From Ferruginibacter sp. (lineage in GTDB: Bacteria; Bacteroidota; Bacteroidia; Chitinophagales; Chitinophagaceae): DNA of 64,000 bases. Of the stretch, positions 55,757 through 64,000 are shown one piece after another (positions within the stretch are counted from its first letter, which is position 1; each line of letters opens with the position of its first letter). Under the pieces are notes generated by a model that was not told the origin of the DNA, made no database searches, and was given only the letters and a program-made list of their open reading frames with translations. A program made the position numbers and the translations under genes. The stretch is from contig JAURKC010000008.1 in NCBI GenBank assembly GCA_030831945.1, positions 1 through 64,000 on the forward strand, written 5' to 3'.

Positions 55757-58474
55757 CTAATTTTTATTTAACCATTCATCCATATTAAATAGAGCACTTG
55801 CTACCATCACTAAAGAGGCGGTTTCAGCATTCGACTCTTTTTCAGAAGGGCCTAATAATTCAATAGAAGCTAAAGGATCTTTTTTAAATTTAGCAAATGA
55901 AGTGGAGTATAAATCCATTAGCGCTTTTAATCTATTTTCAGAAATAGATTTATACATCATTGCTTGGTATCCTTTCGCTATTTTTTTACTAACCTCTTTT
56001 TCTCCCCATTCATTCATGCGATGTGCAAAGTATCTAGCCATTACTAAATAAGATGAATCATTCAAAATAGTTAATGCTTGTAAAGGGGTATTGGTTCTAA
56101 TTCTTCTAGTAATACAACCCTCTCTGGTACCTCCATCGAAGGTAAACATAGACGGATAAGGTGCTGATCTTTTCCAAAAAGTATACACACCTCTTCTATA
56201 TTGATCATCTCCTTCACTTAGTTTCCAAGTGTTAGATGAATAGGGTGATTTCCAAACACCTTCTGGTTGAAAAGGCATTACGCTCTTACCATACATTTTG
56301 TTGCTTAACACATGACTTACGCTTAACGCTTGATCTCTGATTTGTTCTGCTGACAATCTTACTCTTGGCCCTCTAGCATACAATTTATTATAAGGGTCTT
56401 TTTGTAATAATTCTTTAGTAACCTTGGAATCTTGACGATAGGTAGCGGATAAAACTATTTCTTTTAATATTTTTTTAATACTCCAATGGTGATCATTCAC
56501 AAATTTCCAAGCTAGATGATCCAATAAATCTTTGTGAGTAGGAGAAATTCCTTGTGTTCCTAAATCTTCAAGCGTTTCTGCAATACCAAAGCCAAATAAT
56601 TGTTCCCATAATCTGTTAACCATTGTTCTGGCAACTAAAGGATTTTTTTTATCGGTAAGCCACATAGCCATTCCAAGTCTATTTTTTGGCGCATTGGCAG
56701 GCATCGGATTCATAATGTGTGGTACATCAGGCGTAACTTCTTGACCCTTTACCGTCCTATTGCCTCTTATAAAAACATTGGAGGGTCTAAATAATTCAGG
56801 GCTATTTTCAACCATCACTGGGGTAGTTTCCGCAGCGGTATTTAATAATTCTATAAATTGTTGTTGGGCCAATTCATATCCAGGGATTCCTTTTCCTGGA
56901 AAATAATCAGAAAATTTAAACCAATCCAGTGTGATTGCATTGGTTTCAGCAGAACTAGGACAGCTTGCATTAAAATACAATGCATGTCTTCCTATAAATG
57001 CTTTGATCGGTACCATGCCAATCTTCCAACCTTTAGTATCCGATAATGGAAGGGTAACTAATTTTGGACCATTGATACTATCAATATGGATAGTCAGTTT
57101 TACATTTTTATAATTTGTTCGGTATCTAAATATTAATTGTTCCTGATTATTCAAAGGCGCATCTTTTAATCTGCAAGAGCCGTTGTTACGAAGGTTTACC
57201 ACCGCTCCTGAAGTTCCATTATTGATCTCGTCACAATTCAAAGAGTTAATAGTAGGTTGCCAAGTCTTTAATAGTAAATAATATTCTTTCGCTTGATTTT
57301 CAGTAGCATTTTTCTTTACCCAATCCATTACTTGTAAAAGCTTTACACTATCTTCTGAATGATACTGTCGTAAAAGTGGGTAATCCGTTTCGGTATCTTC
57401 ATCTCGACTGTTATTAAAAAAAGCTAAAAATTTGTAATATTCATCGTGTTTAAAAGGATCATAGGGATGGCTGTGACATTGAACACAATTAAAAGTGGTA
57501 CCCATTAATGCACTCCAGGTAGTATTTACTCTATCTAGTACTGCTGCTGTTCTAAATTCTTCATTATCGGTGCCACCCTCATCATTGGTCATGGTATTTC
57601 TATGAAAAGAAGTAGCAATATATTTTGCATCATCAGGGTTAGGCATCAAGTCTCCGGCAAGTTGCTCCATTAAAAAATCATTGTAAGGCTTATCCTCATT
57701 AAATGCACGAATCAACCAATCCCGATATTTCCAAATATTTCGATTGCCATCTTTTTCATATCCTTTAGTATCAGCGTAGCGAGATAAATCTAGCCAAAGA
57801 GAGGTCCATCTTTCTCCATAAGCAGGAGATGATAATAAGTCATCCACTAAATTTCCATAAGCTTTTTCATTATCAGCTTGTAGAAATTTATTAGCGATAT
57901 TTTCAGCAGCGGGTAATCCTGTAAGGTCAATACTTACTCTTCTTAAAAGGGTTGACTTATCAGCCTCTTTTGAGGGAGAAAGATTTTCTTCTTTTAATTT
58001 AGCAAATACAAATTGATCAATGTCATTCTTTATCCAAGAATTACTGTTGTCTGGTACAGATTCATTTTTAACTGGAATATAAGCCCAGTGTTCACCCCAT
58101 TGAGCTCCTTGTTTAATCCACTTTTGTAAAATAGTTATTTCTGCTTCGGTAAGTGGCGCATGTTTATAAGGCATTCTTTCATCGGGATCTTTTGCAGTGA
58201 TTCTTTTGATCAATTCACTCTGCTCAGGATGGCCGGGAATAATGGCAGGCTTACCCGATTCAGTTTTTCCTAAAGCCTCTTCTCTAAATAGTAAGCTAAA
58301 CCCAGCTTTTTGCTTTACACCACCATGACAAGTAATACATTTTTTATTTAATATTGGCTTCACTTGAGTATTGAAGTCTACCTTGTCATTTGGTAGAGCC
58401 AATAGAGTAAGTACAGCCGCAATGATAAGCAGGCTGACAACACCAATCATTTTTTTTGAGAGAAATAGATTCAT
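55757..58474 (-). CDS. di-haem PSCyt1-PSCyt2-PSD1 (DUF1553) protein (905 aa)
   Basis: An N-terminal membrane-targeting helix (~10-27) precedes PSCyt1 with CITCH (46-50) and MPYKHAPLTEAEITILQKWI. PSCyt2/DUF1549 has LRRVSIDLTGLPA and the second haem motif CVQCH (330-334). Residues ~415-520 are a jelly roll resembling CBM6/35 (EQLIFRYRTNYKNVKLTIHI, ALYFNASC, ITLDWFKF), in the same place as LamG in the 46246 protein. PSD1/DUF1553 fills ~600-880 (NRLGMAMWLTDKKNPLVART, NRLWEQLFGFGI, TRRIRTNTPLQALTILND). Same family and order as cassette 1, so the two cassettes are paralogous, with the inserted binding module exchanged. Confidence 0.88.
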   Translation of the reverse strand: MNLFLSKKMIGVVSLLIIAAVLTLLALPNDKVDFNTQVKPILNKKCITCHGGVKQKAGFSLLFREEALGKTESGKPAIIPGHPEQSELIKRITAKDPDERMPYKHAPLTEAEITILQKWIKQGAQWGEHWAYIPVKNESVPDNSNSWIKNDIDQFVFAKLKEENLSPSKEADKSTLLRRVSIDLTGLPAAENIANKFLQADNEKAYGNLVDDLLSSPAYGERWTSLWLDLSRYADTKGYEKDGNRNIWKYRDWLIRAFNEDKPYNDFLMEQLAGDLMPNPDDAKYIATSFHRNTMTNDEGGTDNEEFRTAAVLDRVNTTWSALMGTTFNCVQCHSHPYDPFKHDEYYKFLAFFNNSRDEDTETDYPLLRQYHSEDSVKLLQVMDWVKKNATENQAKEYYLLLKTWQPTINSLNCDEINNGTSGAVVNLRNNGSCRLKDAPLNNQEQLIFRYRTNYKNVKLTIHIDSINGPKLVTLPLSDTKGWKIGMVPIKAFIGRHALYFNASCPSSAETNAITLDWFKFSDYFPGKGIPGYELAQQQFIELLNTAAETTPVMVENSPELFRPSNVFIRGNRTVKGQEVTPDVPHIMNPMPANAPKNRLGMAMWLTDKKNPLVARTMVNRLWEQLFGFGIAETLEDLGTQGISPTHKDLLDHLAWKFVNDHHWSIKKILKEIVLSATYRQDSKVTKELLQKDPYNKLYARGPRVRLSAEQIRDQALSVSHVLSNKMYGKSVMPFQPEGVWKSPYSSNTWKLSEGDDQYRRGVYTFWKRSAPYPSMFTFDGGTREGCITRRIRTNTPLQALTILNDSSYLVMARYFAHRMNEWGEKEVSKKIAKGYQAMMYKSISENRLKALMDLYSTSFAKFKKDPLASIELLGPSEKESNAETASLVMVASALFNMDEWLNKN

Positions 58475-58513
58475 AGCAAAATCGTGATTTTAAAGATACT
58501 TATTTTCATTGGC

Positions 58514-60709
58514 TTACTCAATAATCACCCAATTGTAACTTTCAGGTTCAATGGATAGCGTAAGTTCAATTTCATATTTTCTATTCAGTTTAGCTAAAAA
58601 CGGATTCGAATCTTTTATTTTAACTACTGCTTTATCAGTCAGACCTGTATAATAAAGTGGCACACTGATTGTTCTAGTGATTATTTCTTTTAATGGATTG
58701 TAAACCATCAATAGGCCTTTTTGTTGGAGAGTAGGACTTACATGAAGTAATCCATCCCAATCCCTTCCGTCTGCACGACGTAATTGAATCATATCTGCAT
58801 TCAAAATATTACGATATTTCTTGTACCAGTTAATGGTTTTCTCTACTAGTAATCTAGTTTTTTCAGTGTCATATAATCTAGGTCCACGATAACATGCTTG
58901 CACTCCAGCACCATAGTATTGTATCATCAGTTGTTCGTAATCTTTCAGGTGTTCACTCAAGGGTTCTAGCACTGCGGATTGATTGCCTCCTTGATATTTA
59001 GTAAGTGGAACAAATCCCCAACTCATAGCCCCTGTTTTTTCAATGGTGCCATCATGAATATTCTGTCTATTTAATATTTTCTGTTGATCTCTTGACAAGG
59101 AAAAATTTACTTCTCGATAACCAATACCGATTTTATGGGTGCCATCTAAAAAATACCAATCGGGCGCATTGATATAAACCCCTTTTTCATTTAGCCAATG
59201 ATATAGCTCCTTTTGAATTTCCATCTGACGCCATTGAGAGTCATCAAATCCTTTATGGCCAGGATGGGTGGTCGATGCACAAACATCACCAGGGTAGGGA
59301 CCGTCATTTTCCCAAATATCAAATCCAGTTTGGGCAAAAAAGTATTTTATTTTATCACGATAGGCTAATCCCCATTTACTTCCAAAACAAGGAGCGTTGC
59401 CAAAAAAAGCGCCTCCAGGTTTTCCAGTTTTCACATCTACTACATCATCTCCATTACTAATTTTTCGACTACTGAATAAAGAATATCCTCCCAGTAAAAT
59501 ATTTTTGTTGTGAGCATAATTTGTCAGTGCTTTCCAACGCTCAATATTACTCGTTGAACTATCCTCCATATTTAAATGACTACCAAAACTCAAGATCACT
59601 GCTTCGTATCCTGTAGCTACACATTGATCAATTGCTGAACGAACTTGGTCATCATTCTTGCTGACTAAATGCATAAAAATTGGATTCTGCGTAGTCCAAG
59701 GTGCTACCGTTCGGTACATTTTTTTTATCATCAACCCTCTTCTTTGCCGATCATAACTATCCATTAAAAGTTCATGCGTTCTTACCGATTTAAATACTTC
59801 TCCTATCTGTAATTCAATACCAGGAGCTTTTTCAGGATACACTTCTAGTAAGCAGGGAGTTTGATAATTATAATTTACCTGAGAGGTATAAATAGAATCT
59901 GTTTTCCAATGAGTCGTTTGATCACTGATATCATACCTCATAGCATTATTAAATGCGTAGTTGGTTTCTAGATAAATACCATGCTGCTTTTTCATTTCTT
60001 CAGGAGTGCCAACTACCGCACTTTCTTCTTCTACTAATGCAAGTACTTCATTAATAACCCTATTCAGTTTAAATGTTTTATCACTTTTATTATCAATAGA
60101 AATCCACTTTACAATTAATGGAATACCGTCATACAATTCATAGTTTACTTTTACTATTAATCCTTTAAAATTAGGTAAAGGGGATTCAAATTCTAGCGTG
60201 AGTTGTTTTCCTTTAGCAGGAGCCTGATTCATTTTCCAGGTGGTGGGCTTCCACTTAAGAAATGGTTTGATATCAGACACTGAGTGTTTGACTAAAACAA
60301 AATCTTCTTTACCAACTTTCATATCATCTAGCCACTCAGGAAGTAGATAGGCGTTTTCTTTTTGACCTTCTAAGCCACCAATATTATATTGCTTGCCGTC
60401 TAAAAAAATTTTTGCTTCGGGCTTTACCGCACGAAGCAACTGTTGACCGTTGGTGAGATTAGTATAATCTATACAAACTAAATTCTTCGAAGTTTTAAAT
60501 ACTCTTTTTACCAAGCCATTGTTAAGTGTAAGCTGATTACCCTCTTCAATGACTTCAGCTTTTTGTTTAATAGTACTGACCAGCCAATCTGTTGTAGTGA
60601 TTATCTGATTATTTGATTGGATGGTTTTTATTTTTTGACCCATCAATATTGGCAAAATGCCTGCAATAAAAAATATCGATAAGTAAAAACGATTAAAAAA
60701 ATAATTCAT
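58514..60709 (-). CDS. secreted glycoside-hydrolase-like protein, alpha-galactosidase-like (clan D) possible (731 aa)
   Basis: A signal peptide (~residues 1-25) precedes an N-terminal beta-sandwich (~35-310; LTNGQQLLRAVKPEAKIFLD, VKVNYELYDGIPLIVKWISI). A TIM barrel (~335-620) carries DIWENDGPYPGD (464-475) and NAPDWYFLDG (514-523), followed by a C-terminal beta domain (GLLMVYNPLKEIITRTISVP). The three-part layout and acidic strand ends resemble GH36/GH27-type alpha-galactosidases, but I cannot match the canonical catalytic motifs, so family assignment is open. The next gene upstream in the same direction is the FucP-type symporter, 57 bases away. Confidence 0.6.
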   Translation of the reverse strand: MNYFFNRFYLSIFFIAGILPILMGQKIKTIQSNNQIITTTDWLVSTIKQKAEVIEEGNQLTLNNGLVKRVFKTSKNLVCIDYTNLTNGQQLLRAVKPEAKIFLDGKQYNIGGLEGQKENAYLLPEWLDDMKVGKEDFVLVKHSVSDIKPFLKWKPTTWKMNQAPAKGKQLTLEFESPLPNFKGLIVKVNYELYDGIPLIVKWISIDNKSDKTFKLNRVINEVLALVEEESAVVGTPEEMKKQHGIYLETNYAFNNAMRYDISDQTTHWKTDSIYTSQVNYNYQTPCLLEVYPEKAPGIELQIGEVFKSVRTHELLMDSYDRQRRGLMIKKMYRTVAPWTTQNPIFMHLVSKNDDQVRSAIDQCVATGYEAVILSFGSHLNMEDSSTSNIERWKALTNYAHNKNILLGGYSLFSSRKISNGDDVVDVKTGKPGGAFFGNAPCFGSKWGLAYRDKIKYFFAQTGFDIWENDGPYPGDVCASTTHPGHKGFDDSQWRQMEIQKELYHWLNEKGVYINAPDWYFLDGTHKIGIGYREVNFSLSRDQQKILNRQNIHDGTIEKTGAMSWGFVPLTKYQGGNQSAVLEPLSEHLKDYEQLMIQYYGAGVQACYRGPRLYDTEKTRLLVEKTINWYKKYRNILNADMIQLRRADGRDWDGLLHVSPTLQQKGLLMVYNPLKEIITRTISVPLYYTGLTDKAVVKIKDSNPFLAKLNRKYEIELTLSIEPESYNWVIIE

Positions 60710-60766
60710 TGAATAAAGAGTTTTATTTTTTAAATGCCGATGATATTTAGAATTGCGATTATAAAT

Positions 60767-62041
60767 TTAGTTAGCAGCTTTCTTTCCAATTGCATAGCCT
60801 TTTACTGCATAAAAAAGAATATAAACATAGGCAGGAAGCATACAGAGTAGAAAAGCAACTTCGTTGCTGGTAATTCCTTTATCCTTCAACATAGTATACA
60901 ATAGGGGTACTACCGCTCCACCTGCAATACCCATAATTAGTAAGGCAGAGCCAGTTTTGGTAAATCTGCCCAATCCACTAATTGCCAATGGAAAAAGTGC
61001 AGGCCACATTAAAGCGTTGGCTAAACCAAGTAAAGCAATAAAGCTAATGGCTACATAACCTTGCGTTACAAATACACCGATAGTAAAAATGATTCCTAGA
61101 ATTGCTGAAATTGCTAATGCATTTTGTTGAGATAAATATTTTGGAATGGTAAAAATTCCAATAACATATCCAACTAACATTGACAATAGCGTAAAGGTGG
61201 TAAAGTATTTTGTTTCATCAAGTGGTATACCTAACTGTCTTCCATATACGCCAATGGCATCTCCTGCCATTACTTCTACTCCAACGTATAAAAATAGACA
61301 GAGCACACCCAATACCAAATGTGGAAACTGGAATACATTGGTTTTGGCAACTTGAGTTTGATCAGTACTATCTTCTGCATTGGGGTCTATCTCAGGTAAG
61401 GATGATCGTTTAATCATAATGGCTAATAAAACTAAAGCAATGGCTATTATAATGTAAGGAGTGATTACTCTAGAGGCAAGTTCGTTAAGAAGTTTTTCTT
61501 TTATTGCAGGGTCAGTCGCTTTAACAATTTCTTCTTCAATTTTTCCAGCATTTTTAAGAACCAATGCGCCTAATATCAAGGGGCTTAGCATACCAGCAAC
61601 TTTATTGCAAATTCCCATGATGCTAATTCGCTGTGCCGCACTTTCTATCGGACCTATAATACTGATGTAAGGGTTGCTAGCGGTCTGCAATAATGCAAGG
61701 CCAGTTCCTTGAACAAATAATCCAGTAAGAAATAATCCGAAGTTTCTTGAATTGGCTGCGGGTATAAAAATAAGGGAGCCTAAAGCCATAATTAATAAAC
61801 CCCAAGCCATTCCATTTTTATATCCTGTCTTTGATATGATCATTGAAGAAGGAAGGGCCAAAAAGAAATAAGCCATGTAAAAGGCAGATGTCACAAAGAA
61901 TGCTTGTATGTCATTTTCAAGTTGACAAGCTAATTTCAGAAAAGGAATCAAGGTTCCGTTGAGCCAGGTTACAAACCCAAAAACGAAGAATAAAATACCG
62001 ATGATAACAATGGCATTTCTATTATTGCTAGTTTTTTGCAT
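60767..62041 (-). CDS. FucP-type sugar:H+ symporter (MFS)
   Basis: This is a twelve-helix MFS protein of the fucose/glucose/galactose symporter group: FGFVTWLNGTLIPFLKLACQ, YFFLALPSSMII, GYKNGMAWGLLIMALGSLIF and QTASNPYISIIGP are characteristic, and NKVAGMLSPLILGALVL follows. The family imports L-fucose, N-acetylglucosamine or hexoses into the cytoplasm. With GH95 and GH29 in the same window, fucose is the most likely cargo, but the motif set alone does not separate FucP from GlcP/NagP. First gene of the minus-strand series; the 208-base gap to the divergent + strand gene (62042-62249) must contain both promoters, though I saw no strict consensus there. Confidence 0.85.
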   Translation of the reverse strand: MQKTSNNRNAIVIIGILFFVFGFVTWLNGTLIPFLKLACQLENDIQAFFVTSAFYMAYFFLALPSSMIISKTGYKNGMAWGLLIMALGSLIFIPAANSRNFGLFLTGLFVQGTGLALLQTASNPYISIIGPIESAAQRISIMGICNKVAGMLSPLILGALVLKNAGKIEEEIVKATDPAIKEKLLNELASRVITPYIIIAIALVLLAIMIKRSSLPEIDPNAEDSTDQTQVAKTNVFQFPHLVLGVLCLFLYVGVEVMAGDAIGVYGRQLGIPLDETKYFTTFTLLSMLVGYVIGIFTIPKYLSQQNALAISAILGIIFTIGVFVTQGYVAISFIALLGLANALMWPALFPLAISGLGRFTKTGSALLIMGIAGGAVVPLLYTMLKDKGITSNEVAFLLCMLPAYVYILFYAVKGYAIGKKAAN

Positions 62042-62249
62042 TTTACTATAGATTTAAAAATAAATATACGGGATTATCTATTATCGTATTAGAACTGTCA
62101 GTTATCTGTGGGTAAGTTAAGTGCTAGCTTGCTTCAGCTTTAAGAACTCAATATTAATTTAACTGTAACTTCGGATTAGAAATGGCTAGGGGTATAGTGT
62201 TTCGGTCGTTATGTTTTTCGAATGAGTCAACTTAAAATTGCATTCTCCA

Positions 62250-62891
62250 ATGAATAGGGTATCAGTTTCAAATATTAAAAAAATGGCATATGAAGATCCT
62301 CTAGATGGGTTGTCATCTTTGCTGAATGGAATAGCAGTCCAAAAAATTAGTCATACACCTTGGAAAAATTTCCCCTACCAGCCAGCGGTGAGCGTAGCTA
62401 TTGCGCATAATGAAGCGGCTATTTTTTTAAAATATTTTGTGACAGAGAATGCTATTCGGGCGGTAAATAGTGAAATTAATTCAGCTGTTTGGGAGGATAG
62501 TTGTGTAGAGTTTTTTATTCATTTTAATGATGATAAAGGCTATTATAATTTTGAATTTAATTGTATCGGCACCCCATTAGTCGGATTTGGTAAATCTAGA
62601 TCTGAAAGGGATTGGTTAGCTAAAGAAATAGTAGGGACTATTCAAACGGAAAGTTTTATTAGTAAACTTAAAAAAGAGCAATCAGTTGATTGGGAATTAT
62701 CGGTGGCCATTCCATTGAGTGTATTTATTCATCATTCTTTTTCATCCCTTTCGGGTAAAGAGGGAAGGGCAAATTTTTATAAGTGCGGTGATCAATTACC
62801 AGTACCACATTTTGTAGCTTGGAATAATATTCAATCAGCAGAACCTAATTTTCATTTACCAGAATTTTTCGGTGAAATTTATTTTCAATAA
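62250..62891 (+). CDS. cytosolic CBM9-like carbohydrate-binding protein (213 aa)
   Basis: I choose the ATG at 62250 (MNRVSVSNIKKM) over an in-frame TTG at 62238. No signal peptide is seen. The product is almost wholly a CBM9-like (PF06452-type) beta-sandwich: VAIAHNEAAIFLKYFVTENA, VWEDSCVEFFIHF, YYNFEFNCIGTPLVGFGKS and WELSVAIPLSVF are the usual conserved stretches, ending NFHLPEFFGEIYF. Stand-alone members are common in Bacteroidota carbohydrate loci, with no proven activity. Divergent from the FucP-type symporter, so the two may share regulation. Confidence 0.83.
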   Translation: MNRVSVSNIKKMAYEDPLDGLSSLLNGIAVQKISHTPWKNFPYQPAVSVAIAHNEAAIFLKYFVTENAIRAVNSEINSAVWEDSCVEFFIHFNDDKGYYNFEFNCIGTPLVGFGKSRSERDWLAKEIVGTIQTESFISKLKKEQSVDWELSVAIPLSVFIHHSFSSLSGKEGRANFYKCGDQLPVPHFVAWNNIQSAEPNFHLPEFFGEIYFQ

Positions 62892-63072
62892 ATAACTTTT
62901 GAAAGATCGGTAGCATTTTCAATTGAATAATAATTTCTCGATAAAATTTGAATAGCTAGTCCTACCAAAGTTTTATATTAAATATTATTTAGGTATGTAC
63001 TTTCATTTTGTTTGATTTTTTGAAAACGCTACAGTGGATTGGATTAAAAACTATAGTAAAATCAATTGTAGG

Positions 63073-63102
63073 TTGGATTAAGTGTTAAAAATTGTATTTT
63101 CG
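63073..63102 (+). promoter_or_regulatory. candidate promoter of the GH109-type gene
   Basis: TTGG (63073-63076) and TATTTTCG (63095-63102, one mismatch to TAnnTTTG) are 18 bases apart and end 60 bases before the ATG at 63163. The rest of the 62892-63162 gap is AT-rich with no other feature. Confidence 0.42.
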
Positions 63103-63162
63103 ACTATCATAATTTAATTAATCATTCGTCATCTTCTGAAATCTTAAAAATTTATATTCATC

Positions 63163-64000
63163 ATGAACAGAAAAAATTTTGTAAAAAATAGTGGTATGGC
63201 AGCAGCCTCCATCGCAATTTGGCCAGGTAGTAATTTATCAGCAATGTCTGCAGATCAAAAGGTTAAAATAGCTATCATTGGTGTTGGAGGTAGAGGTCAG
63301 GGACATCTAGAGCTTGCATTAAGGAGACAAGATGTAGAGGTTGTAGCAATTTGTGATGTTGATGAGCAAATGCTTAATGGTGCAAAAAAAATCGTTACTA
63401 AGAGTGGTAAGAAGATGCCTCAAATTTATACAGGTGATAATTATGCTTGGAAGAATTTATTAGAAAAAGAAAAATTAGATGGCGTCATTGTAGTCACTCC
63501 ATGGGAATGGCACAAACCAATGGTAATTGGTTCAATTGAAGCCGGAATAAAATATGTGGCTACAGAAGTAGTATTGGGAATTACCTTACAGGATCATTGG
63601 GATGTAGTTAAGGCAGCAGAAAAACATCATGCACAAGTTATGATGCTTGAAAATGTTTGTTATCGTCGAGATGTGATGGCGATTTTAAATATGATTCGTC
63701 AAGATGTTTTCGGAGAAATTATTCACCTTCAAGGAGGATATCAACATGATTTACGTGAAGTGAAATTTACCAATGGCGTAGAGTTTGGAGAGAAAGGTTA
63801 TTCAGAAGCCAAGTGGCGGACAGAACATTCTGTTCATCGTAATGGTGACATATATCCTACTCATGGTGTAGGACCACTTGCTACTTATATTAATATTAAT
63901 AGAGGTAATCGTTTCACTAGTTTGAATTCATTTTCTTCTAAGGCAAGAGGGTTGCATAATCAAATCATTAAAAAAGGAGGGATTAAACATCCGAATGCTA
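63163..64000 (+). CDS. GH109-type Gfo/Idh/MocA glycosidase, 5' part (cut by window end)
   Basis: The ATG at 63163 opens a frame that runs to the end of the window (279 codons). MNRKNFVKNSGMAAASIAIW is an RK-variant Tat-like leader. Then come IIGVGGRGQGH (NAD-binding Gly-rich loop), AICDVD, VATEVVLGITLQDHWDVVKA (where GH109 has EV in place of the EKP motif), ENVCYRRDVMAILNMIRQDV, GEIIHLQGGYQHDLR and PTHGVGPLATYININRGNRF. These are diagnostic of GH109, the NAD-dependent alpha-N-acetylgalactosaminidases. The C-terminus is not in the window. Fits with the amino-sugar acetylation genes at 25169-27337. Confidence 0.85.
   Translation, partial: MNRKNFVKNSGMAAASIAIWPGSNLSAMSADQKVKIAIIGVGGRGQGHLELALRRQDVEVVAICDVDEQMLNGAKKIVTKSGKKMPQIYTGDNYAWKNLLEKEKLDGVIVVTPWEWHKPMVIGSIEAGIKYVATEVVLGITLQDHWDVVKAAEKHHAQVMMLENVCYRRDVMAILNMIRQDVFGEIIHLQGGYQHDLREVKFTNGVEFGEKGYSEAKWRTEHSVHRNGDIYPTHGVGPLATYININRGNRFTSLNSFSSKARGLHNQIIKKGGIKHPNA

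Overview
The window looks like a chromosomal segment of a Bacteroidota bacterium, most likely a Chitinophagaceae-type (Sphingobacteriia-like) environmental strain. Pointers are the visibly AT-rich DNA, Shine-Dalgarno-poor starts, TAnnTTTG-type promoters, a type IX secretion C-terminal signal, lipoboxes followed by charged residues, and the gene content (M1 peptidases, GH95/GH127/GH29 enzymes, a FucP-type sugar symporter, DUF1501/DUF1553 families). The genus assignment is inference. I saw no rRNA, tRNA or CRISPR array.

Region 1 (1-17.6 kb) is a surface-fibre cluster on the + strand. After a possible insertion-sequence end at the left edge come a lipoprotein, a small T9SS-tailed protein, a 2566-residue secreted mosaic of phage-tail-fibre, coiled-coil and YadA-head-like repeats, an orphan LuxR-type HTH regulator, a 601-residue fibre with an S74 (Ser-Lys) self-cleaving chaperone tail, and four more secreted proteins that share modules. 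The last of these has a frameshifted signal peptide. A truncated second copy of the LuxR-type gene (17451-17561), which is easy to miss, closes the cluster.

Region 2 (17.7-38.2 kb, + strand) starts with two overlapping secreted M1 aminopeptidases and a decayed minus-strand hydrolase fragment. It then runs through periplasmic carbohydrate genes: a Tat-exported Gfo/Idh oxidoreductase, a CehA-type metallohydrolase, a ChbG-type deacetylase next to a transmembrane acetyltransferase and an oxidoreductase lipoprotein, a DUF4965 glutaminase-like protein, GH95 alpha-L-fucosidase, GH127 beta-L-arabinofuranosidase, a GH5-like enzyme and a PhyH dioxygenase.

Region 3 (38.2-62.0 kb, - strand) is one long co-directional series, in transcription order: FucP-type symporter, an unassigned clan-D-like glycosidase, then two related cassettes. 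Each cassette holds a di-haem PSCyt1-PSCyt2-DUF1553 protein, a Tat-type DUF1501 protein, a third variable gene and a membrane protein joining a DUF2231-like four-helix domain, one c-type haem site and leucine-rich repeats. Between the cassettes sit GH29 alpha-L-fucosidase and a DUF1080 3-keto-glycoside hydrolase-like protein. Two multi-domain GDSL esterases end the series.

Region 4 (62.2-64 kb, + strand) holds a cytosolic CBM9-like protein and the start of a GH109-type Gfo/Idh enzyme cut by the window end.

Taken together (inference), regions 2-4 form a carbohydrate locus for fucosylated and arabinosylated, esterified, partly N-acetylated glycans. No SusC/SusD pair is present in the window. 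The duplicated cytochrome/DUF1501/DUF1553 cassette may be an extracytoplasmic redox system acting on sugars and is the strongest candidate for an undescribed system.
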